DNA of 35,434 bases from an uncultured Prevotellaceae bacterium (GTDB lineage Bacteria; Bacteroidota; Bacteroidia; Bacteroidales; Bacteroidaceae). Shown here piece after piece: positions 19,832-29,486 of the stretch (within the stretch, counting starts at the first letter, position 1; the number at the start of each line of letters is the position of its first letter). Below the pieces are notes generated by a model, which was given only the letters and a program-made list of their open reading frames with translations, searched no databases and was not told the DNA's origin. Made by a program: the position numbers and the translations under genes. The DNA lies in the NCBI GenBank assembly GCA_947166655.1, contig CAMVFC010000024.1, positions 1 through 35,434 on the forward strand, given 5' to 3'.

Positions 19832-20596
19832 TTATAATCTTTTTATTCGGAAAGCAGTGAGCCGAGTGTGGCTCCATGTGGTACGGAAGGCAAACCATCC
19901 GCGTAGAAGTGGCTGCGGATCGAAATAATCCACGAGATTTTCTCCGTCGATGCTGTAGCGCACGCGGGCACCTTCGCCCTCTGGCGTCACTTCGATGCGA
20001 ATGTCGTACCAATGATTGGGACGTAGCAGATGGGGCGTGTCGGTGAACTCGCACAGGATGGCCGGACGATGTTCAGGGTCGGTAATCGCCAGTGTGTCAC
20101 CGTCGTATCGGCGGAAACGTGTAGTGGAATTGTAGTTTCCCCCATAACCCAGATAGTAACATTGCAGGCGATAACTCTCGACGAAACGTCCACCACGTTG
20201 AATAATGCCGCGCAGGGGAGACTGTTGCGACAGTCGTTGTTCGGCATTTGCTTCAGTGGCGGAGGCACTCGCTTGCTTAGCCATCCAGAAACAATTCAGG
20301 TCTGACAGGCGATCGTAGGGGCCGCCCTTGTCGACGACACAGGCCCGATACTCAATGACGCAAGGTGCTTCGATGATTTCGTCCCACCAAAGCGAGAGTC
20401 CCTTTGGGGAAGTGATGTCCAGCGTGTCGTTTCTTTCCAGAATACGTGTCTGCGGAGATTCGGCCTCGATACGCCAGTGTGTGCTGCGTGCTGCAATCTC
20501 CGTACACACCATCAGACTCATCATGAGAAGCATCGCTTGACAAGTTTGTCTGCATGAGTTTTTCCTTAACGAGTTATGTTTGTGCGGTGTCGTCAT
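19832..20596 (-). CDS. Exported DUF6250-like (concanavalin-fold) protein
   Basis: 254 aa; hydrophobic N-terminal segment; LWWDEIIEAPCVIEYRACVVDKGGPYDRLSDLNCFWMA...RRYDGDTLAITDPEHRPAIL pattern recalled from DUF6250; fold assignment not computed. Confidence 0.65.
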   Translation of the reverse strand: MTTPHKHNSLRKNSCRQTCQAMLLMMSLMVCTEIAARSTHWRIEAESPQTRILERNDTLDITSPKGLSLWWDEIIEAPCVIEYRACVVDKGGPYDRLSDLNCFWMAKQASASATEANAEQRLSQQSPLRGIIQRGGRFVESYRLQCYYLGYGGNYNSTTRFRRYDGDTLAITDPEHRPAILCEFTDTPHLLRPNHWYDIRIEVTPEGEGARVRYSIDGENLVDYFDPQPLLRGWFAFRTTWSHTRLTAFRIKRL

Positions 20597-20617
20597 ATTG
20601 TTTCCAAATAGGATAGG

Positions 20618-21331
20618 TTAAAGATAGAAGTCGCGAGTAAGATTCGTGTAGGCAGACGAACGCGCGCCATTTTCCATGAGGACAAGCGTCTCTTCTTCCA
20701 AGTGGAAAGGCATCGAGGGAGCTTTGACAAAGTGTCCGAGGATGCGCTTGGGCGGCTTGGCAGGCGTGGTACGAACATAGCAGAGGCGAGTCAGCACCAA
20801 GTCTTTGGCAAACGCTTCGCTGCGAAAGTCATCCAGAGCCGATGTGGGTAGAATGACGCTGAGCGAACCGTCGGCCTGCAGGAGTTTTGAAGCATTTGCC
20901 ACAAGGGTGGGGAAGGGGAGCGACTGCTCATGGCGGGCTGCTGAGCGTGCCTGATCGGGCGGCAGCAACGATTCGGTAAAGAAAGGCGGGTTACAGATGA
21001 CGGTAGTGTATTGTGCTGCGTCAGACGTAACAAACGAATTGAAATCCGCCTGAGCGATAGAGATACGGCTGGAAAAAGGAGAGGCAGCTACGTTCTCGTT
21101 TGCCTGCATGACAGCTTCGCCATCGATGTCAATACCCACGACCTCCACTTGCGGTGCTCGCTGAGCCACCATCAGAGCGATGAGTCCCGTGCCGGTGCCT
21201 ACGTCAAGGACAAGGCCCGATGAGGGCAGAGGTGCCCAGGCCCCAAGCAGCACGCCGTCTGTGCCCACCTTCATTGCACAGCGGTCGTGCCAGATGGTGA
21301 ACTGTCGGAAACGAAAATTGGGCGTGCTCAT
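20618..21331 (-). CDS. trmN6: tRNA1(Val) (adenine(37)-N6)-methyltransferase (TrmN6/YfiC family)
   Basis: FRFRQFTIWHDRCAMKVGTDGVLLGAW...LDVGTGTGLIALMVAQR...VICNPPFF (NPPF motif of N6 methylases); start MSTPNFRFRQF preferred. Confidence 0.9.
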   Translation of the reverse strand: MSTPNFRFRQFTIWHDRCAMKVGTDGVLLGAWAPLPSSGLVLDVGTGTGLIALMVAQRAPQVEVVGIDIDGEAVMQANENVAASPFSSRISIAQADFNSFVTSDAAQYTTVICNPPFFTESLLPPDQARSAARHEQSLPFPTLVANASKLLQADGSLSVILPTSALDDFRSEAFAKDLVLTRLCYVRTTPAKPPKRILGHFVKAPSMPFHLEEETLVLMENGARSSAYTNLTRDFYL

Positions 21332-21362
21332 AAAGATTATTGTAGGGTTAGTGGCAATCAAC

Positions 21363-24323
21363 TTATTGCGGCATCAGGAAATCGAGGAATCCCTGCCATA
21401 GCTGAGCCCGGATGGAGGCATCGGTGATGGCTTCCATTGGGAATCCCAGCGCAAGTGAGCTGTAGTCGCGACCCTGATAAGCAACTGCGGCCGCATGATT
21501 GTCCGGTGCATAAACCAGCGGACAGAACGCTTCCTGCGTGGGTGCCAGACAGTCGAGCGACGGGATGAGCGGGTAAGCCTGTCCGGGATAGCGGAAATAG
21601 TCGAAGAAAAGGCCCATACCGGAAATGCCTGTCGTGACGCTGGAGGGAAGACTCCCAACGAAGTCATATTTCAGCACCGAGCGGGTGAAAGAGCGTCCCT
21701 CGTTGTCGCTCATGTCGGAGCCGATGTATGCTCCGCTGACCAGGAGACTGCCGCCTCGTCCTGTATGCTGGCTGAGCAGCTGCATCATCTGAGGTGTGAA
21801 GGCAGCAGCACGGCGAAGACTGTAGCCATCGTTCTTCTGCATACCGAGCACGAGGTCTATCATCCGATAGGCTGATGCGACAGGCAGACGCGATATCACA
21901 CTCTTGTAAGGTACAGCAGACATCGTCTCTGCAGTGCCAGAGCTGATGACAATAGCACCGTTAGAGGCTGCGATGAGATCGGCGGCATGACGCGAACTCC
22001 AATCATGAGTATTACCGCGGAGCAGGATACCCTGCAGCTCGGTGGTGCTATAGCCCAGCCCCGCAGGTCCTTCACGACCGATTTGTGTGCGGTCGAAGTT
22101 CACCTGACGTCCACAATAGCCAGGCATGACCGCCATGGGCACACCAGGGTCTCCGTCGAAATCGAAGCCTTGAACAGAATCGTTGTCAATGGGACGTGGA
22201 CCTGCCATACGGCTGAAAGCGTCCAGTACAAGCACAGAACGTGTCGTCGGCGTCGTTGATGCAGGGAAATAGGCGCAGACCTCCGTAGAGAGTAAACTCT
22301 GACCGCCATCATTGGCGGCTGCAATGCGGAAACGATGGAGCACGCCCGGAGTCGCATTGTCGAGGGTGTAATCGTCACCTCGCACAGAGGTGCCATTGTC
22401 AAAGTCCATATCACCTTCAGCATGATAGATGATGAAACGCTCCGGACGTGCTGTTGATTCGAGAGGATCATTGACCGTCTGCCAAGTAACGAGAATGCGC
22501 TGATGCTGTGGGTCGACGATGGCTGAAGGGGCAGCCACAGGAAGAGGCTGAACCACGGGCGGACGTTCGTCATGTACATCATGCAGGAAACGCAGTACTC
22601 CTTTATATACTGCACGTGCCACTGTGAACTTGAACGCAGGGTCGTGTGTCAGTCGCATGTCGGGGAAGTTCTGATGCGACAGCATCTCAAGGATAGCCGA
22701 GGGCATCTCGGGCAGGCGTGTCTCGGAGTAGTTGCGGTCGTAGAGAGAACGTCTATTCCATTCTCCATAGCTTTGACAAAGGTCGGCATTCAACTGCGTA
22801 AGCAGCAGATCAGCAAAGTCTCGTGAAGTAAGGCGACTGAGTCCAGTGGGTAGCAGGCGATCATTGAAATCCGACGTATAGATACTGAGCGAGCCTATGT
22901 GTCCGTCTTCACGGGAAGCACCTGCATCAGTGTGCAGGGCGAGGCTCAGTTCGATGGGCACATGCAGACCGGAATCGGAAGGCACATAAGGTGATCCGCC
23001 AGCCAGATGGTTTGTCATAAGCGAACGAGCATTGATATCCTCGGCATAGTCGTTCTCAGAATTCTTGTTGCCATAAACCCAGTAAGGAGCCCCCTGCCAT
23101 TGGGTTCCGTAACGTGCTCCTTCGAGGAAACGCGGCAGTCCGCTCACCGTCTCTCCGCCTACAGGGCCACGGGCGATATTGCCCATACCGCCACCAAAAC
23201 GCACTGCATCGGCTGTGATGTGTCCTCGCTGTTCGCTCACATTGCTTAGGACGACAGCATTCTGCGGCGTGCAGCCGGCCGCGAAATCGAATGTCCCCAG
23301 ATAGACCCATGTGCCGCCACCCATCTGCTGGTTAACCCGGAACTGACTCTTGCGACCGCGATGATAGACGGTGTAGGTGGCATCGCTGACGCTCGTTGGC
23401 AAAGTCGTATAAGCGACGTAGACGGCATAACGACCATCGGCAGGGATGTTGGGCATCCAGGTGGCTGTTGCTGCTTGGCTACGGCGTGTTTGAGAAGGAA
23501 TAACACGTGTGGTACCTTCTGTAAAGGGTGCCTCGCGATCGTGATAGACAGAGCGGAAATGGGCAAAACCTGGGCCGCCGTGATTCCAATGATGCTGCGT
23601 CGATGCTTCCTGATAGATGCCGTCCTGCTGGGGTGTGTCGTTGTCGACGATGACCTCGTTCACTTGCCAGTCGCGCTCACGGGGACTATAAAGGATAGCA
23701 CCAGCATTCTCCAACATCGGCATCAGATAGGGTACAACGATGGTCTGAGAGAGAAGGTCCTCAGTCGTACAGAAAAGCTGCGGGCGCTGCCAGCGCCATC
23801 CTTCTTTTGTGGAATAATAACGTCCGTGACTCGCCCACAGACTGATATGGCGGTTCTCGAGACCTTGATGGACATTGTAAGCACGGTCGAGGGGGGCTAC
23901 CCAGGGAGCACCATGATAGCGGATGTTTTTCCACGTACGCTGTTGAGGTGTCTCGCTGCCTTCGCCCTGATAGACGAGGTCTTCGATGCGTACTCCTTTT
24001 GTCGTGACTTCCAGACGGTAGTGACGATATTCCTTTGGCATGTGGACGCGAAGGCTGTCGTGAAAGTCGGCGACACGCTTGTGGTCCCAGGGTTGGAACG
24101 TGAATTTCTCGCTTAAATCGAGAGCGATACGTCGATTGGCATCGTCTATTTTGAGGCTCTCAATGCGCCCTGCGTCACGTGATGGCACACTGAGCTGATA
24201 AGATGCTACGAACTCTGCCAGCGGTGCCTGCAGAGGGTGTTGTGCTTTTGCATGGCGGGGACGTTTGGCAAATGAAAAGGTTCCTACCGCAAGCAGGAAC
24301 CCGAGAAGAAGTACTCTCTTCAT
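21363..24323 (-). CDS. Exported N-acetylmuramoyl-L-alanine amidase-like protein with golvesin-like and FnIII-like regions
   Basis: 986 aa, signal peptide; golvesin-like region (ATATWMPNIPADGRYAVYVAYTTLP...DATYTVYHRGRKSQFRVNQQMGGGTWVYLGTFDFAAG...VVLSN...ADAVRFGGG); amidase_3-like SLALHTDAGAS, RNYSETRLPEMPSAILEMLSHQN; FnIII-like PERFIIYHAEGD. Confidence 0.78.
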   Translation of the reverse strand: MKRVLLLGFLLAVGTFSFAKRPRHAKAQHPLQAPLAEFVASYQLSVPSRDAGRIESLKIDDANRRIALDLSEKFTFQPWDHKRVADFHDSLRVHMPKEYRHYRLEVTTKGVRIEDLVYQGEGSETPQQRTWKNIRYHGAPWVAPLDRAYNVHQGLENRHISLWASHGRYYSTKEGWRWQRPQLFCTTEDLLSQTIVVPYLMPMLENAGAILYSPRERDWQVNEVIVDNDTPQQDGIYQEASTQHHWNHGGPGFAHFRSVYHDREAPFTEGTTRVIPSQTRRSQAATATWMPNIPADGRYAVYVAYTTLPTSVSDATYTVYHRGRKSQFRVNQQMGGGTWVYLGTFDFAAGCTPQNAVVLSNVSEQRGHITADAVRFGGGMGNIARGPVGGETVSGLPRFLEGARYGTQWQGAPYWVYGNKNSENDYAEDINARSLMTNHLAGGSPYVPSDSGLHVPIELSLALHTDAGASREDGHIGSLSIYTSDFNDRLLPTGLSRLTSRDFADLLLTQLNADLCQSYGEWNRRSLYDRNYSETRLPEMPSAILEMLSHQNFPDMRLTHDPAFKFTVARAVYKGVLRFLHDVHDERPPVVQPLPVAAPSAIVDPQHQRILVTWQTVNDPLESTARPERFIIYHAEGDMDFDNGTSVRGDDYTLDNATPGVLHRFRIAAANDGGQSLLSTEVCAYFPASTTPTTRSVLVLDAFSRMAGPRPIDNDSVQGFDFDGDPGVPMAVMPGYCGRQVNFDRTQIGREGPAGLGYSTTELQGILLRGNTHDWSSRHAADLIAASNGAIVISSGTAETMSAVPYKSVISRLPVASAYRMIDLVLGMQKNDGYSLRRAAAFTPQMMQLLSQHTGRGGSLLVSGAYIGSDMSDNEGRSFTRSVLKYDFVGSLPSSVTTGISGMGLFFDYFRYPGQAYPLIPSLDCLAPTQEAFCPLVYAPDNHAAAVAYQGRDYSSLALGFPMEAITDASIRAQLWQGFLDFLMPQ

Positions 24324-24331
24324 AGTGTTTT

Positions 24332-24886
24332 TTAAGTGTTGGGTATCAAGAAATTTTGTGGATGTTTGCCCGTGAAGGGACGAAAATACTGTTGTATCTC
24401 GGACATCTGACGATCAGCATCGCCATCTGGAACGATGCTCTTCGTGCAAACGATTCGTTTCTTTCCATAATCTAAGGCGAAAAGCAGAATCGGCAGTTCT
24501 GCTTTAAGGGCGATGTAGTAGAACCCTCGTTTCCACTCTGCTACAGGTTTGCGTGTCCCTTCCGGTGTAATGCACAGTGCAAAAGTCTCACTGCGTCTGG
24601 CTGCCTCTGCCATTTGGTCGGTAAGGCTCGTATGACGGCTGCGGACGACAGGGATGCCACCTAAGTGGCGGAAAAGAGGGCCAAGCGGCCAGAAAAACCA
24701 TTCCTTCTTCATCATGAATTGGCAGTGGAATCCTTCCGCGCGGCTGTACAATTGACCCATTAAGAAGTCCCAATTACTCGTATGGGGGGCCAGGGCGATG
24801 ATGTATTTCTGAGGGCGACGCACGGTGACTTCCGTGTGCCATCCCATCAGACGATAGAGAATAAAGCGGGCAAGGCGACTCATCAA
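24332..24886 (-). CDS. 1-acyl-sn-glycerol-3-phosphate acyltransferase (PlsC-like)
   Basis: IIALAPHTSNWDFLMGQL (HxxxxD-like HTSNWD), FRHLGGIPVVRSRH, FALCITPEGTRKP. Confidence 0.88.
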   Translation of the reverse strand: MMSRLARFILYRLMGWHTEVTVRRPQKYIIALAPHTSNWDFLMGQLYSRAEGFHCQFMMKKEWFFWPLGPLFRHLGGIPVVRSRHTSLTDQMAEAARRSETFALCITPEGTRKPVAEWKRGFYYIALKAELPILLFALDYGKKRIVCTKSIVPDGDADRQMSEIQQYFRPFTGKHPQNFLIPNT

Positions 24887-24891
24887 TGTTG

Positions 24892-25158
24892 TTAAACCAG
24901 ATGGAATATATGATCAATAATCTGATTAGTACACACGGAAAGGTCGTCCTCCAGCTGCGTGAAGAAAGGTTTCACCTGACGCTTGTCGACATGACTGATA
25001 CGGCTAATGAAATCGTCTTCCATCAGTAGGATGCTTCCTACCACATTTTCTAAATCTGCTTGCGGGATGTTAGGATGAGCCTGTTGAACGGCGAGACACT
25101 CGGCTAAAAGGTCTGCGCAGACGAAGCTGATTTGCTTCTTGAGATGTCTTCTTTTCAT
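24892..25158 (-). CDS. Conserved hypothetical protein (88 aa)
   Basis: ORF MKRRHLKKQISFVCADLLAECLAVQQ... ends 6 bp upstream of the PlsC-like ORF; not overlapped by a better ORF. Confidence 0.65.
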   Translation of the reverse strand: MKRRHLKKQISFVCADLLAECLAVQQAHPNIPQADLENVVGSILLMEDDFISRISHVDKRQVKPFFTQLEDDLSVCTNQIIDHIFHLV

Positions 25159-25362
25159 AGGTGTTAGGGCGTTTATTCAGTTAATAATAGGCTTATATAC
25201 AATATTTCCGCTGCTAATTTACGGCTTTCTGCGGACCTGTGCAAACAAATTCGCAAATTTACGCTTTTTTAACGACAAGTTACTGTTCTTGAATTGACAT
25301 TCTTCCGTCTTGTGCCCTTTTTCACAATGATTGCTGTCCGCTAATTGATTGGCTCGAAATGA

Positions 25363-25400
25363 AATGAGGCTGAATCCCTCGCTTGAACTTCAACCTCATT
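25363..25400. terminator. Hairpin downstream of the antiporter gene (possible terminator)
   Basis: aatgaggctgaa (25363-25374) pairs with ttcaacctcatt (25389-25400), one G-T pair; no strong T-tract. Confidence 0.4.
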
Positions 25401-25525
25401 TGTTAACCATGTTTTTTACACAAAAGCTCTATAAATGACAGTGTGTTTTATTCTACAAGTGTAAAGAGAATACTTTATAAGGATTGGGGAATAGTAGCGG
25501 GACTGTATGCTACTTAGATGACGCT

Positions 25526-26938
25526 TCAGCGGAGCCAAAAATCCACGAGGAAATAAACACCGAGGCCCAGCAACCAGCCTACTAAGACCTTCGGCAGGAT
25601 GTGGCGTGCATACCACAAGATGGTGACATCCTCGGCCTTCATGAGCGTATAACCGGCGACATTGCCAATGGGCAGCAGGCAGCCGGCCACGCAACCACTA
25701 TAAATAATAAGGTGCCAGTATTGTCCATTCTGAAGGAAAGCAGCGGCGTACTCAGGATTAAGGGCGGCAGTAAGCTCGCTTGGAGCATCGGCGACGGGAT
25801 AGATGTTGATGCCTGTGAGCACAAGTGCGATGTTGTCCAGTACTGCACTAATGGCACCAAGTGCAACACTCATGATGTAAATATTGTGGATCCATTCGTC
25901 ACACCACAGCGAGATGCTATGCATCACACCTGTCTCGATAAGCAAAGCCACACAGAGGAAGATACCTGTAAAATAAAGAATCATCTGAATGCTGGTGGCT
26001 TCGAGCTGAAGGTCGTCGTGTCCATCGACAGGCTGGCTGGAACGAATGCGCCGCAGGTTCATCAGTTCGTGCAGCACCCAGAGTACACCAAGCACGCAGA
26101 GTGCGCCGAGGAAGGGAGGCAGCAAGGTGATGCGGTGAAACGTGGGGATGAACCAAAGGCCTCCGAGGCCGACAATGAGCAGCAGGGCCCTCTGCCAGAC
26201 CTGCAGGCGCGCAGTGTCTCCCCGGTAATTTGCCGTGGGGCGGACAAGTTCGATGTGTTCGGGGAGCGAACGTGCGATAAGTGCGGTGGGCAGGGCGGTA
26301 GCCACCAGTGCCGGCAGGATGAGGGCTGCCGAAAAATCGGTAGGAGTGACAGCCCCTTTGCTCCATACGACAAGCGATGTCAGGTCGCCAATGACAGTGG
26401 TGGCGCCTCCGCAGTTGGCTGCGATGACGATAGCCGACCCTATCCACATGCGCCAACGTTGGTGCTGCACGACACGACGGAGAATCATCAGCATCAGCAC
26501 CGTCGTCGTCAGGTTATCCAGATTGATTGAGATGAGGGCTGTGAACCCCACGAGTGTCCATAACAGAACACGGCTGTCATGCGAACGTGCCGCATTGGCG
26601 ATGAAATCGAAACAGCCGTCACTGTGGAGCACTGAAACGATGTTCATCGTAGCCAACACATAGAGCACGATAGCACATAAATCAGCCCCATAACGAATAA
26701 AGACGTGGCTGGCGATGTATTGCTTTACAAGTTCTACTGTCTGCGACGCTCCGCCGGCAAAGTTCGCAAAGTCATCGCCATGAATGTGGAGTACGAAATC
26801 TGTACCGGCACAGACATAGAGCACCCATCCTACGACAGCAGCAAAGACGGCCGTCGTAGCTTTATTGATATGTGTAATATGCTCGGTCGCTATCAGCACG
26901 TAGCCGATGAGTATGAGCGAGAGAATGGCTATTGTCAT
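25526..26938 (-). CDS. nhaD: NhaD-like sodium:proton antiporter
   Basis: 470 aa multispan protein; HITHINKATTAVFAAVVGWVLY, LFWTL..GFTALISINLDNLTTTVLMLMIL, IVIAANCGGATTVIGDLTSLVVW; caaagata (-7, minus) at 26965-26972. Confidence 0.88.
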   Translation of the reverse strand: MTIAILSLILIGYVLIATEHITHINKATTAVFAAVVGWVLYVCAGTDFVLHIHGDDFANFAGGASQTVELVKQYIASHVFIRYGADLCAIVLYVLATMNIVSVLHSDGCFDFIANAARSHDSRVLLWTLVGFTALISINLDNLTTTVLMLMILRRVVQHQRWRMWIGSAIVIAANCGGATTVIGDLTSLVVWSKGAVTPTDFSAALILPALVATALPTALIARSLPEHIELVRPTANYRGDTARLQVWQRALLLIVGLGGLWFIPTFHRITLLPPFLGALCVLGVLWVLHELMNLRRIRSSQPVDGHDDLQLEATSIQMILYFTGIFLCVALLIETGVMHSISLWCDEWIHNIYIMSVALGAISAVLDNIALVLTGINIYPVADAPSELTAALNPEYAAAFLQNGQYWHLIIYSGCVAGCLLPIGNVAGYTLMKAEDVTILWYARHILPKVLVGWLLGLGVYFLVDFWLR

Positions 26939-27056
26939 GGCGCTGTTCTTAATGTTTCAGCGGACAAAGATAGAATAAATATGTCGTTTATCCACCTTTC
27001 CGAGTGGGGAAAATCACTTTTTCGGGCAGAAATTTGCTAAATTGCAAGCTTTAGCC

Positions 27057-27064
27057 TATCTTTG
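27057..27064 (+). promoter_or_regulatory. -7 box TATCTTTG of tRNA-Gly promoter
   Basis: tagccTATCTTTGcaccgc about 25 bp upstream of the tRNA 5' end. Confidence 0.6.
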
Positions 27065-27088
27065 CACCGCATTTCTGAGGTTATAAAT

Positions 27089-27161
27089 GCGATAGTAGCT
27101 CAGTTGGTAGAGCATTGGCTTCCCAAGCCGAGGGTCGCGGGTTCGAGTCCCGTCTATCGCT
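27089..27161 (+). tRNA. tRNA-Gly (anticodon CCC)
   Basis: GCGATAG...CTATCGC acceptor stem; anticodon loop TTCCCAA; T-arm GCGGGTTCGAGTCCCGT. Confidence 0.95.
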
Positions 27162-27182
27162 CTTCTCCCTTTTCTTTCTGAT

Positions 27183-28454
27183 ATGAAGCCATTAGCAGAA
27201 CGGATGCGCCCTACAACGCTCGACGGCTATGTAGGGCAGCAGCATTTGGTGGGTCCGAATGCGGTCCTACGCCGCATGATTGAGAGTGGGCGTGTGTCGT
27301 CATTTATCCTATGGGGACCTCCCGGTGTAGGAAAAACGACGTTGGCACAGATCATTGCGCATACACTTGAAACGCCGTTCTACACGCTTTCTGCCGTGAC
27401 CAGCGGTGTGAAGGATGTGCGCGAGGTCATAGACCGTGCCAAGGGAGCACGTTTTTTCCAGACAAACAGTCCGATTCTTTTCATCGACGAGATCCACCGT
27501 TTCTCCAAATCGCAGCAGGATTCCTTGCTCGGAGCAGTGGAACAGGGCGTGGTCACGCTGATAGGTGCCACTACCGAGAATCCCTCCTTTGAGGTCATTC
27601 GCCCGCTGCTCTCGCGCTGTGCAGTCTACGTGCTGAAGCCCCTGGATCGTGACGACCTGCTCGGCCTGGCACACAGAGCCTTGAAAGAGGACGTCGTGCT
27701 AAAGGAAAGAGAGATAGAGCTGAAGGAGACACAAGCCCTGTTGCGTTTCTCCGGCGGCGATGCCCGTAAGTTGCTGAACACGTTGGAATTGGTTACCGAG
27801 GATGTGGCAGAGGGCGAACGTCTCATCGTCACAGACGAACTTGTGACGGAGCGTCTGCAGCAGAATCCCATGGCTTACGACAAGGACGGCGAGATGCACT
27901 ACGACATCATCTCGGCCTTCATCAAGAGTATTCGGGGCAGTGACCCCGACGGTGCCATCTATTGGCTGGCGCGAATGGTAGAAGGTGGTGAGGACCCTGC
28001 TTTCATAGCTCGTCGTCTGGTCATTTCGGCATCCGAGGACATTGGTCTGGCCAACCCGAATGCGCTCTTACTGGCCAACGCCGCCTTTGATGCTGTGCAG
28101 AAATTAGGTTGGCCGGAGGGTCGCATACCTTTGGCCGAAGCGACCGTGTATCTGGCGACCTCGCCGAAGAGCAATTCGGCGTACATGGCCGTGAACGATG
28201 CCATCAGCTACGTCCGCCAAACGGGCAACCTGCCCGTGCCCCTGCACCTGCGTAATGCGCCGACATCGCTGATGGAACAGCTAGGCTACGGCAAGGACTA
28301 TAAATATGCACACGACTATGAGAATCATTTCGTTGAGCAGCAGTTCTTGCCCGATGGCGTGGACGCGCGCTTCTGGCATCCTCAGGACAGCCCCGCTGAA
28401 GCACGACTGCATGAACGAATGGTGCAGCTTTGGGGAGAGAGGTTTTCGAAGTGA
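27183..28454 (+). CDS. rarA: Replication-associated recombination protein A (RarA/MgsA), AAA+ ATPase
   Basis: [24 protein letters not shown], Walker [44 protein letters not shown]. Confidence 0.96.
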   Translation: MKPLAERMRPTTLDGYVGQQHLVGPNAVLRRMIESGRVSSFILWGPPGVGKTTLAQIIAHTLETPFYTLSAVTSGVKDVREVIDRAKGARFFQTNSPILFIDEIHRFSKSQQDSLLGAVEQGVVTLIGATTENPSFEVIRPLLSRCAVYVLKPLDRDDLLGLAHRALKEDVVLKEREIELKETQALLRFSGGDARKLLNTLELVTEDVAEGERLIVTDELVTERLQQNPMAYDKDGEMHYDIISAFIKSIRGSDPDGAIYWLARMVEGGEDPAFIARRLVISASEDIGLANPNALLLANAAFDAVQKLGWPEGRIPLAEATVYLATSPKSNSAYMAVNDAISYVRQTGNLPVPLHLRNAPTSLMEQLGYGKDYKYAHDYENHFVEQQFLPDGVDARFWHPQDSPAEARLHERMVQLWGERFSK

Positions 28455-28462
28455 AAATAAGA

Positions 28463-28543
28463 AATGAACGGACTCTCCCCCGAACGGCTCCAGCCGGAAC
28501 ACTCATTTCCAGCGGGAGTCGTTCGGGGGAGCGTCCGTTCATT
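28463..28543. terminator. Long GC-rich hairpin between convergent genes (bidirectional terminator-like)
   Basis: aatgaacggactctcccccgaacggctcc pairs with gggagtcgttcgggggagcgtccgttcatt; about 29-bp arms, 3 mismatches. Confidence 0.75.
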
Positions 28544-28545
28544 CT

Positions 28546-29424
28546 TCACTTTTCTTCGAGCGAAGCGTAATAGCCCAGCTTGTACCATTGAAACAGCAAC
28601 AGACTGGGGTGACGGCTGAGCAGGTTGCGGCGCACGAGGGAGCGGGTGAGTCGGTGAATGAGGGCGACAACTCCCGTGAGGTGCCATCTCCTAATTCGCT
28701 CGGCAAAGGTCGTCACGCGACTGTGCGTGCCTATCTTGCCCTCAATCTTCTTGAGTGTGTGTAACCCCGTTTCTACTTTCTTCAGGTACTCGGCATTCGT
28801 ATCCAGACCGACATGCACGAGCGGATTGTCAATGTGCAGGATGGCGATGCCGTGCTGCTCCAGCTGTTTGCCGAAGAGGGTGTCCTCGTAGCCATATTCC
28901 GTGCAGTCTTCATCGAAACGTATCTGCATAAAGACATCGCGCCGCACCAGCAGATTGAAAGTGGAGAGTTGACTGTAGGGGGCTCGTTGTCGGATGTCGG
29001 CGCCACGCTGGCGGTCGGCTCGCCGTTCGTACTTGTAGCGTAGCGTGGCTTCTGGATTAGGATTCGTGTCAGGATGGCGTAGTCCGCCACATACCACAGG
29101 CGCCTGCGCCGCCGCACGCTGATAGGCCATCAGCGAGAAGTCGTCCTCGACACGCGCATCGCAGTCCACTATCAGCAGCCATTCGCCGCGTGCCGTGTCG
29201 GCCATCCGGTTCAGGTTGCGAGCACGCCCGATGTTCCTTTCGACTCGCAGCACCCGCACCTTCGGCATGACTTCCACAGCCGACAACCAGTCGTTCGCCC
29301 GCGTCGAAGCATCGTCTCCGATGATGATTTCCGTGTCGAAGGGCGACCCGTCGGCCAGGGCGCAGAACGCCTGCACAAGCGCGCGCGCATCATAATTAAA
29401 GGTAGGGATGAGGATTGAGAGCAT
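28546..29424 (-). CDS. Glycosyltransferase family 2
   Basis: MLSILIPTFNYDARALVQAFCAL...EIIIGDDASTRANDWLSAVEVMPKVRVLRVERNIGRARNLNRMADTARGEWLLIVDCDARVEDDF; start set at 29424, the longer ORF runs through simple repeats. Confidence 0.9.
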   Translation of the reverse strand: MLSILIPTFNYDARALVQAFCALADGSPFDTEIIIGDDASTRANDWLSAVEVMPKVRVLRVERNIGRARNLNRMADTARGEWLLIVDCDARVEDDFSLMAYQRAAAQAPVVCGGLRHPDTNPNPEATLRYKYERRADRQRGADIRQRAPYSQLSTFNLLVRRDVFMQIRFDEDCTEYGYEDTLFGKQLEQHGIAILHIDNPLVHVGLDTNAEYLKKVETGLHTLKKIEGKIGTHSRVTTFAERIRRWHLTGVVALIHRLTRSLVRRNLLSRHPSLLLFQWYKLGYYASLEEK

Positions 29425-29486
29425 AATGATGAATGACGAATGATGAATGATGAATGACGAGTGCGAATGATGAATCATTCATCATT
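29425..29486. repeat. Simple-sequence repeat (AATGATGAATGA/C)n with terminal palindrome
   Basis: aatgatgaatgacgaatgatgaatgatgaatgacgagtgcgaatgatgaatcattcatcatt; 29466-29486 is palindromic around one central base. Confidence 0.85.

Noticed and set aside
25601-26530. 309-aa plus-strand ORF opposite the antiporter
   Set aside because: Shadow of a clear multispan NhaD-like protein; composition not protein-like.
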